Part shown: in pieces, positions 58,720 through 64,000 of the stretch | Layout of the letters: every line of letters starts with the position of its first letter | How positions within the stretch are numbered: position 1 is the first letter of the stretch | Notes under the pieces: generated by a model | The model's input: the letters and a program-made list of their open reading frames with translations, nothing else | The model's database searches: none | Told to the model about the DNA's origin: nothing | Assembly (NCBI RefSeq): GCF_000828085.3 | Contig: NZ_JXCA02000023.1 | Span: 30,128-94,127 of the forward strand | DNA: 64,000 nt | Source: Scytonema tolypothrichoides VB-61278 | GTDB lineage: Bacteria; Cyanobacteriota; Cyanobacteriia; Cyanobacteriales; Nostocaceae | Direction: 5' to 3' | Translations under genes and position numbers: made by a program

Positions 58720-60450
58720 ATGCCTAACTCTCTGCGTTCCCAACCACCCTCAGCAATTCGTTGTGTTTCTGGCACACTTGCAAGCTTGCTGTTATTCGCA
58801 AGTCCTGCAGCTGTTTTAGCTCACGGCGGACACGGAAATGAATTTCAAGGAGGAAGTCAAGCAAGTAGTGCTACTAGTTCTATTAAGGTGGATGCTCAAA
58901 CTGCTAAACGGCTTGGAATAAAAGTTGAGCCAGCAAAACGCCACCGGTTAGCTGTTGGAATTAAAACCACTGGACAAATTGAAACTCTACCCAGTCAAAA
59001 AGCGGAAGTCAATACTCCAATTTCCAAGGCAAAAGTGGTTGAGTTATTGGTGGAACCGGGTGCAGTGGTGAAAAAAGGTCAACCCGTTGCTGTTGTCACC
59101 AGTCCGGACTTGGTAGAACTGCGGGTTAACTCTCAAGAAAAACTCGCTGAAGCTCAGGCTGATTTACAGCAAGCGGAAGCTGATTTAAAATTAGCTCAAC
59201 AAAACTACGACAAATATCAGCAAATAGCTGCAGCAGAAATAGCGTCTGCACAGAGCCAAGTCGCATTTGCTCAAGAAAAGTACGACAAGGACAAGCAGTT
59301 GGCAGATTCCGGCGCTTTACGACAACGTGATGCTCTAGAATCTGAAACTAAGTTAGCAGAGGCAAAAGCTGAACTCACCAAAGCTTCCAGCCGTCGAGAC
59401 GTGATTGATGCTGAAAATAAACTCAAACGTGCTAAATCCGCAGTAGAGGTAGCAAAAAAACATATTCAACTTAGTAATGCTACTTATCAAACTCGGTTGG
59501 AACAACTGGGAAATCGTGGCAATGCCAAGGGGCTGGTAACGGTAAGTGCCCCGATTTCTGGTCGGGTTGCGGATAGGGAAGTCACCTTAGGGCAATCCTT
59601 TGAGGATGCAGGTGGCAAGCTGATGACGATTGTTAATGACAGTCGAGTTTATGCTACTGCAAATATCTATGAAAAAGATTTAGGTCAGGTAAGGAGGGGT
59701 CAACGGGTAAGCTTGAAGGTGACTTCTGTGCCTAATCGCACATTCACAGGACGAATTGCTGTGATTGGTTCAGTGGTGGAAGGCGAAACGCGGATAATTC
59801 CTGTGAAAGCCCAAATAGATAATTTAGGAGGAGTTCTCAAGCCAGGGATGTTTGCAGAACTAGAAGTTTTGACGAACCAAACATCAACAGCTACCTTGGT
59901 TATTCCTAGTTCGGCTGTGGTTGAGGCGAACGGTAAGAAACAGGTTTATGTACAAAATGGTAACGCTTACCAGCCTGTTGAAGTGACTTTAGGTCAAACT
60001 TTTGGGGATATGGTTGAGGTGAAGACTGGTTTATTTGAAGGTGATATGATAGTGACTCAGCGTGCGCCTCAACTTTATGCTCAGTCTTTGCGGGGTGGTG
60101 GACATGTAGAGGAGCATAGCAAGGAAGCAGGGGAGCAGAGGAGCAGAGGAGCAGGGGAGCAGAGGAGCAGAGGGGCAGGGGAGAAAGATGTAGCTGAAAA
60201 TTCAGCACTTCCTTGGTGGGTTGTAGTGGGGGGAGGGGGTGCGATCGCCACTTTTGCTTTTTGGGTAGGTCGTCGTACCAAACCTCAACTGGTAGCATCC
60301 AAAGAGGATGTTATAACTACCAGTCTTTCTGAGAGAGAAGAAACACATAAGGTTCCCTCTTTTCCCACCAAAACCCATCTACACCCCAACTCAACCCACC
60401 CAACCTCACAGCAACAGCAGGTAGATGTCCAGTCGGAGCTGAAGAGTTGA
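58720..60450 (+). CDS. RND efflux periplasmic adaptor (CusB/CzcB type)
   Basis: A 576-aa membrane-fusion protein. Signal peptide GTLASLLLFASPAAVLAHGG, then a His-rich start (HGGHGNEF). The lipoyl half-motifs are in TTGQIETLPSQKAEVNTPIS and VVELLVEPGAVVKKGQPVAVV, and the helical hairpin spans about 140-250. VTVSAPISGRVADREVTLGQ and IPVKAQIDNLGGVLKPGMFA follow. After residue ~470, the tail contains EAGEQRSRGAGEQRSRGAGE, coded by a tandem repeat, then a span VVVGGGGAIATFAFWVG. The last 40 residues are antisense to the GUN4 gene. It bridges the pump at 61216 and an outer-membrane channel, probably for copper or related metals. Confidence 0.9.
   Translation: MPNSLRSQPPSAIRCVSGTLASLLLFASPAAVLAHGGHGNEFQGGSQASSATSSIKVDAQTAKRLGIKVEPAKRHRLAVGIKTTGQIETLPSQKAEVNTPISKAKVVELLVEPGAVVKKGQPVAVVTSPDLVELRVNSQEKLAEAQADLQQAEADLKLAQQNYDKYQQIAAAEIASAQSQVAFAQEKYDKDKQLADSGALRQRDALESETKLAEAKAELTKASSRRDVIDAENKLKRAKSAVEVAKKHIQLSNATYQTRLEQLGNRGNAKGLVTVSAPISGRVADREVTLGQSFEDAGGKLMTIVNDSRVYATANIYEKDLGQVRRGQRVSLKVTSVPNRTFTGRIAVIGSVVEGETRIIPVKAQIDNLGGVLKPGMFAELEVLTNQTSTATLVIPSSAVVEANGKKQVYVQNGNAYQPVEVTLGQTFGDMVEVKTGLFEGDMIVTQRAPQLYAQSLRGGGHVEEHSKEAGEQRSRGAGEQRSRGAGEKDVAENSALPWWVVVGGGGAIATFAFWVGRRTKPQLVASKEDVITTSLSEREETHKVPSFPTKTHLHPNSTHPTSQQQQVDVQSELKS
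60126..60183 (+). repeat. GGAGCAGAG-type repeats inside the RND adaptor gene
   Basis: The repeat is of the same family as the intergenic tract at 58009-58094. It reads in frame as GEQRSRGA units. Confidence 0.85.
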
Positions 60451-61129
60451 AGGTCAATTCATTGATTTGTAACCAATTTTTATGCACGCGCCATTCCACA
60501 CAATCACCAAAGGCTTCATAAATCTTATCGTTAGCTTTGAGATTTCCTCCTACGCTTTTCCAAATGCGCTGTTGAACGCTAAATCCAAAGCGACTATTGG
60601 AATATTCTACCCAAAGTTGGTCGATAGCGCGGAGGTCTTCGCGTGGGAAGTTGTGGATGGATGCTACATTTAGCCAACCTTCTTGTTCTCGATTTGTCAC
60701 GTTAAGCATAATCCTGAGTGTTTCCTGATCAGCTTCTTTCCATCTTTCAGATACTAGGAGATCGCGCAATGTTGTAGTTAACTTTGGTGTCCTTTGTAGG
60801 CTCAACTGCTCTTGACTCAAGTCTTTGAGCTTTCTTGCTTCTTGATGCTGGCGTTTTTCGTGTTCGAGTTGAGTGAGTAAACGATGTTCTGCTTCTTGAT
60901 GCTGGCGTTTTTCTTGTTCGAGTTGAGCGAGTAAACGATGTTCTGTTTCTTGATGCTGGCGTTTTTCTTGTTCAAGTTGAGCGAGTAAACGATTCTCTGT
61001 TTGTTGACGCTGGTGTTTTTCTTGTTCGAGTTGAGTTAAGAGGCGCTTTTTCCATTTAGACCACAATAATACTCCTACTGCTACTGTCACAACTACTACA
61101 ACGCTTATGCTTATGACAAGCCAATTCAT
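60317..61129 (-). CDS. GUN4-domain protein with coiled coil
   Basis: A 270-aa protein. One membrane span (LVISISVVVVVTVAVGVLL) is followed by a coiled coil of three near-identical 21-aa repeats (LLAQLEQEKRQHQETEHR), then a GUN4 domain from about residue 120: LRDLLVSERWKEADQETLRI, DLRAIDQLWVEYSNSRFGFS and IYEAFGDCVEWRV. GUN4 proteins bind porphyrins and activate Mg-chelatase, but many cyanobacterial GUN4-domain proteins with extra N-terminal parts are uncharacterised. The 3' end overlaps the RND adaptor gene by 134 bp on the opposite strand. Confidence 0.88.
   Translation of the reverse strand: MNWLVISISVVVVVTVAVGVLLWSKWKKRLLTQLEQEKHQRQQTENRLLAQLEQEKRQHQETEHRLLAQLEQEKRQHQEAEHRLLTQLEHEKRQHQEARKLKDLSQEQLSLQRTPKLTTTLRDLLVSERWKEADQETLRIMLNVTNREQEGWLNVASIHNFPREDLRAIDQLWVEYSNSRFGFSVQQRIWKSVGGNLKANDKIYEAFGDCVEWRVHKNWLQINELTFNSSAPTGHLPAVAVRLGGLSWGVDGFWWEKREPYVFLLSQKDW
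60830..61045 (-). repeat. 63-bp tandem repeats in the GUN4 gene
   Basis: Three to four copies of a unit containing GATGCTGGCGTTTTTCTTG, encoding the coiled-coil heptads. Confidence 0.75.
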
Positions 61130-61215
61130 ATTTATGCCTTCCGTAATTTCACGCTGATTTCATTATTATGTTGTCAAATCTTTACAAGATAGCTTCTAAA
61201 ACTGATACCTGACAA

Positions 61216-64000
61216 ATGCTGAGTGCGATTATTAAATGGGCGATCGCCCGCCGTTGGCTAGTCATTCTTGGTGCAATTGTTGTCACGTTTTGGATATTTC
61301 GTACAATCATCCAAATGCCTTTGGATGTTTTCCCCAGCTTTGCACCACCCCAAGTCGAAATTCAAACTGAAGCCCCCGGACTTGCCCCGGAAGAAGTAGA
61401 ATCTCTAGTAACTTTACCGATTGAAAGTTCCATCAATGGAACTCCTGGAGTCACAGCAGTACGTTCTTCGAGTGCGTCGGGACTTTCGGTTGTCAAAATT
61501 ATTTTTAACTGGGATACTGATATCTATCAAGCTCGCCAACTGGTAACAGAGCGATTGCAACAAGCACAAAGTAAACTTCCTGAAGGAGTCGAAACGCCAC
61601 AAATTTCCCCCACGAGTTCTCCCATCGGGACTGTATTACAATATGCTTTTACTTCAGAAAGTACTCCTTTAATGGAAGTACGGCGTATAGTTGATTGGCA
61701 AGTCACAAACCGTATCTTGGCTGTTCCAGGTGTTAGCCAAGTTATAGCTTATGGTGGCGATGTTCGCCAATATCAAGTCTTAGTTGATCCACAAAAACTC
61801 CAAGCTTTTAATGTCACTTTAGAAGATATTGTAGAAGCCACATCTGCTGCTAATGTCAATGCTCCTGGCGGGTATTTTATCACTCCTGACCGAGAAAAAT
61901 TAATTCGGGGTATTGGTCGGATTGAATCTATCGAAGAATTGCAGCAATCAGTCATTACTGCTCGCAATGGTACGCCTATCAAAATATCCGATATTGCTGA
62001 TGTACAAATTGGTGCGGCTATCAAACGGGGCGATGGCATTTTTAACGGTCGAAAGGCAATTATTGTGATGATTAATAAACAGCCTCAAGCCGATACTCCC
62101 ACGGTTACCCGTGCCATTGAAGCAGCAATGAAGGAGATTCAAGCAGGCTTACCTAAAGATGTTAAGGTACAAGCTACATTTCGGCAAGAAAATTATATTG
62201 ATTCTTCTATTGAAAATGTTAGAGAAGCTTTAGTTGAAGGCAGTATTATTGTTGCCCTCATCCTCATACCGTTTCTCATGAATTGGCGTAACTTAGCTAT
62301 TTGTTTAACTGCTCTTCCCTTGTCTCTTTTGATAGGAGTTTTACTACTGAATTGGTTAGGACAAGGTTTAAATACAATGACTTTGGGAGGATTAGCAGTT
62401 GCAATTGGTTCAGCGGTTGATGATGCAATTGTCGATGCTGAAAATGTCTACCGCAACTTGCGAGAGAATAAACACTCTTCCAATCCGCGTCCTATTTTAG
62501 ATGTGGTCTTTGACGGGTGTCAGGAAGTGCGGGATTCGGTCTTTGGAGCTACCATCATTACTATAGTTGTCTTCTCTCCAGTTTTTGCTTTGACTGGTGT
62601 AGAAGGAAGTATTTTTATTCCAATGGGTTTGGGTTATATGGCAGCAGTTATTGCTTCTAGTCTGACAGCATTAACTGTGACTCCAGCTTTATGTGCAGTT
62701 CTTTTGCCTTACGGGAATTTACCAGAAAGAGAACCTTGGATTGCAAGATTCTTCAAGGGGTTGTACCATCCGCTTTTAACTTTTTCAATGCGTTATTCTG
62801 GAATTATTTTAGCTTTAGCTGCTGCCAGCCTCATAGCGGCAATTGTGATTGTTCCCTCGTTTGGAAGAGTGTTTTTACCTGAGTTTCAAGAACAAACTTT
62901 AGTCAATACTTTAACACTTTATCCGGGTGTGTCTCTTGAAGCGACAAATAGTGCAGGATTTGCTCTTCAAGATGCACTAAAAAATGACCCGAGATTTCCT
63001 TATATACAATTACGTTCTGGACGTGCGCCTGGTGATGCGGATGCAGCAGGGGTGAACTTGGCACATTTGGATATTGAGTTAAGCGACAAGGGAATGAAAG
63101 ATAGGGAGGGAAGTATTGAGAAGCTGCGGGAGGAATTTAACAAATTACCGGGAGTTGCACCAAATATTGGGGGTTTTATTTCTCACCGGATGGATGAGGT
63201 TTTGTCGGGGGTGAGGAGTGCGATCGCCGTCAAAATCTTCGGTCCCGACTTAGAACAACTCCGCACTATTGGGAGTCAAGTTAATGAGGTGATGAAAACC
63301 ATTAATGGTATTGTTGATTTACAACTAGAACCTCAAGTTCCAGTAGAACAAATTCAAATTAAGTTTAACCGTCCTGCTGCTGCGAGATATGGTTTAACAG
63401 TAGGAAAACTTTCCGAAATTCTCGAAACAGCCCTCAATGGAAGAGTCGTCTCTCAAGTTTTAGAAAACCAACAAACCTTTGATTTAATTGTCTGGTTAAA
63501 ACCGGAAGCACGTCAAAACCTAGATACTATTCGTAATTTGTTAATAGATACCCCTTCTCAAGGAGGGGATGAAAAGGGGGGTAAGATTCCTTTAGCACAA
63601 GTTGCCACAATTGAAAATGGTACTGGTGCCAACACGATCAACAGAGAAAATGTTTCCCGTTTGATTGTTGTATCTGCAAATGCTAGCGGTAGAGATTTGC
63701 GCTCTATTGTTAATGAAATTCAAGACAAAGTAAATCAACAAGTACATCCACCTTCTGGTTACTATATTCAGTACGCTGGGCAATTTGAGGCGCAAGAAAG
63801 AGCAACTCAAAATATTTTAATTACTAGTGTGATTGCTTTTGTCATCATTACTGTCATCATGTACCTTTCAGTTAAATCTATTCCTTCAACCGCCATGATT
63901 ATGATTAACTTACCTTTGGCATTAGTAGGAGGAGTCTTTTCTGTGGCTTTGACTGGCGGTGTTATTTCTATCGCTTCTTTGGTTGGCTTTATCACCTTAT
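61216..64000 (+). CDS. RND efflux pump, CusA/CzcA type (runs off window)
   Basis: 928 residues of an inner-membrane proton-driven metal pump are visible, from ATG 61216 to the window end with no stop. It opens LSAIIKWAIARRWLVILGA; PLDVFPSFAPPQVEIQTEAP, SVVKIIFNWDTDIYQARQLV and YGGDVRQYQVLVDPQKL are in the first porter domain. GSAVDDAIVDAENVYRNLRE carries the acidic residues of TM4, and GVEGSIFIPMGLGYMAAVIA and SLTALTVTPALCAVLLP are typical. About 2-3 transmembrane helices at the C-end are missing. A stretch DTPSQGGDEKGGKIP near residue 780 seems to contain a short inserted repeat. It pairs with the adaptor at 58720. Confidence 0.9.
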   Translation, partial: MLSAIIKWAIARRWLVILGAIVVTFWIFRTIIQMPLDVFPSFAPPQVEIQTEAPGLAPEEVESLVTLPIESSINGTPGVTAVRSSSASGLSVVKIIFNWDTDIYQARQLVTERLQQAQSKLPEGVETPQISPTSSPIGTVLQYAFTSESTPLMEVRRIVDWQVTNRILAVPGVSQVIAYGGDVRQYQVLVDPQKLQAFNVTLEDIVEATSAANVNAPGGYFITPDREKLIRGIGRIESIEELQQSVITARNGTPIKISDIADVQIGAAIKRGDGIFNGRKAIIVMINKQPQADTPTVTRAIEAAMKEIQAGLPKDVKVQATFRQENYIDSSIENVREALVEGSIIVALILIPFLMNWRNLAICLTALPLSLLIGVLLLNWLGQGLNTMTLGGLAVAIGSAVDDAIVDAENVYRNLRENKHSSNPRPILDVVFDGCQEVRDSVFGATIITIVVFSPVFALTGVEGSIFIPMGLGYMAAVIASSLTALTVTPALCAVLLPYGNLPEREPWIARFFKGLYHPLLTFSMRYSGIILALAAASLIAAIVIVPSFGRVFLPEFQEQTLVNTLTLYPGVSLEATNSAGFALQDALKNDPRFPYIQLRSGRAPGDADAAGVNLAHLDIELSDKGMKDREGSIEKLREEFNKLPGVAPNIGGFISHRMDEVLSGVRSAIAVKIFGPDLEQLRTIGSQVNEVMKTINGIVDLQLEPQVPVEQIQIKFNRPAAARYGLTVGKLSEILETALNGRVVSQVLENQQTFDLIVWLKPEARQNLDTIRNLLIDTPSQGGDEKGGKIPLAQVATIENGTGANTINRENVSRLIVVSANASGRDLRSIVNEIQDKVNQQVHPPSGYYIQYAGQFEAQERATQNILITSVIAFVIITVIMYLSVKSIPSTAMIMINLPLALVGGVFSVALTGGVISIASLVGFITL

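Overview
The window comes from a filamentous, probably heterocyst-type (Nostocales-like) cyanobacterium. The evidence is psbB and psbT for photosystem II, an S1 ribosomal protein of cyanobacterial type, frequent GCGATCGC (HIP1) octamers, short tandem heptamer repeats, and proteins typical of this group (GUN4, CHAT/STAND ATPases, WD40, TPR, filamentous-haemagglutinin-type secretion). No rRNA, tRNA or CRISPR array was recognised.

Layout. 1-4.7 kb: edge of an IS5-like transposase, a DUF4351 (Rpn-type) protein, leuS and a P-loop kinase-like gene. 4.9-12.1 kb: an envelope-stress-like neighbourhood with a NERD protein, a gamma-glutamylcyclotransferase-like protein, sigG with its anti-sigma gene behind a sigma-E-like promoter, a tiny secreted peptide, an L,D-transpeptidase, a ComFB protein, an M23 peptidase and a site-2 protease with CBS domains. 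12.3-19.7 kb: a protein of unknown function, a nitroreductase pseudogene, IS200/IS605 debris, rpsA, psbT, psbB and a tnpB remnant with its omega-RNA-like end. 19.9-22.7 kb: a peptide-type ABC binding protein and one permease. 23.1-27.0 kb: a CHAT (caspase-like) protease split by a run of nine A from an ATPase, then a membrane-anchored ATPase; this is the best candidate for an undescribed immune or cell-death module. 27.2-29.7 kb: a PhoD-like phosphatase. 30.0-35.5 kb: a tightly coupled leftward operon (43-aa ORF, DUF2141, Omp85, ABC-2 permease, ABC ATPase, Nudix) under a TetR gene. 35.7-45.8 kb: an FAD/Rieske fusion enzyme, a CHAT-STAND-TPR protein, an alpha/beta hydrolase, an SMR exporter and a WD40 protein. 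46-51.4 kb: a kinase-fold remnant, a putative hydrolase, a freshly inserted IS4-like element with an 11-bp target duplication, a phosphofructokinase and a PD-(D/E)XK nuclease. 52-57.1 kb: a large haemagglutinin-type exoprotein with 195-bp repeats and a complete IS605-type element (tnpA, tnpB). 57.3-64 kb: a copper/heavy-metal resistance-like set (DUF305 lipoprotein, RND adaptor, RND pump running off the window) with a four-helix-bundle gene and a GUN4 gene.

A recurring theme is invasion of genes by small palindromic or tandem repeats. Repeat-like sequence lies in frame inside leuS, the TetR gene, the FAD/Rieske gene, tnpB, the RND adaptor and the nitroreductase pseudogene, and whole families of palindromes, mini-transposon-like elements and heptamer repeats occupy the spacers. 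The genome appears to be expanding by repeats and to tolerate in-frame insertions.
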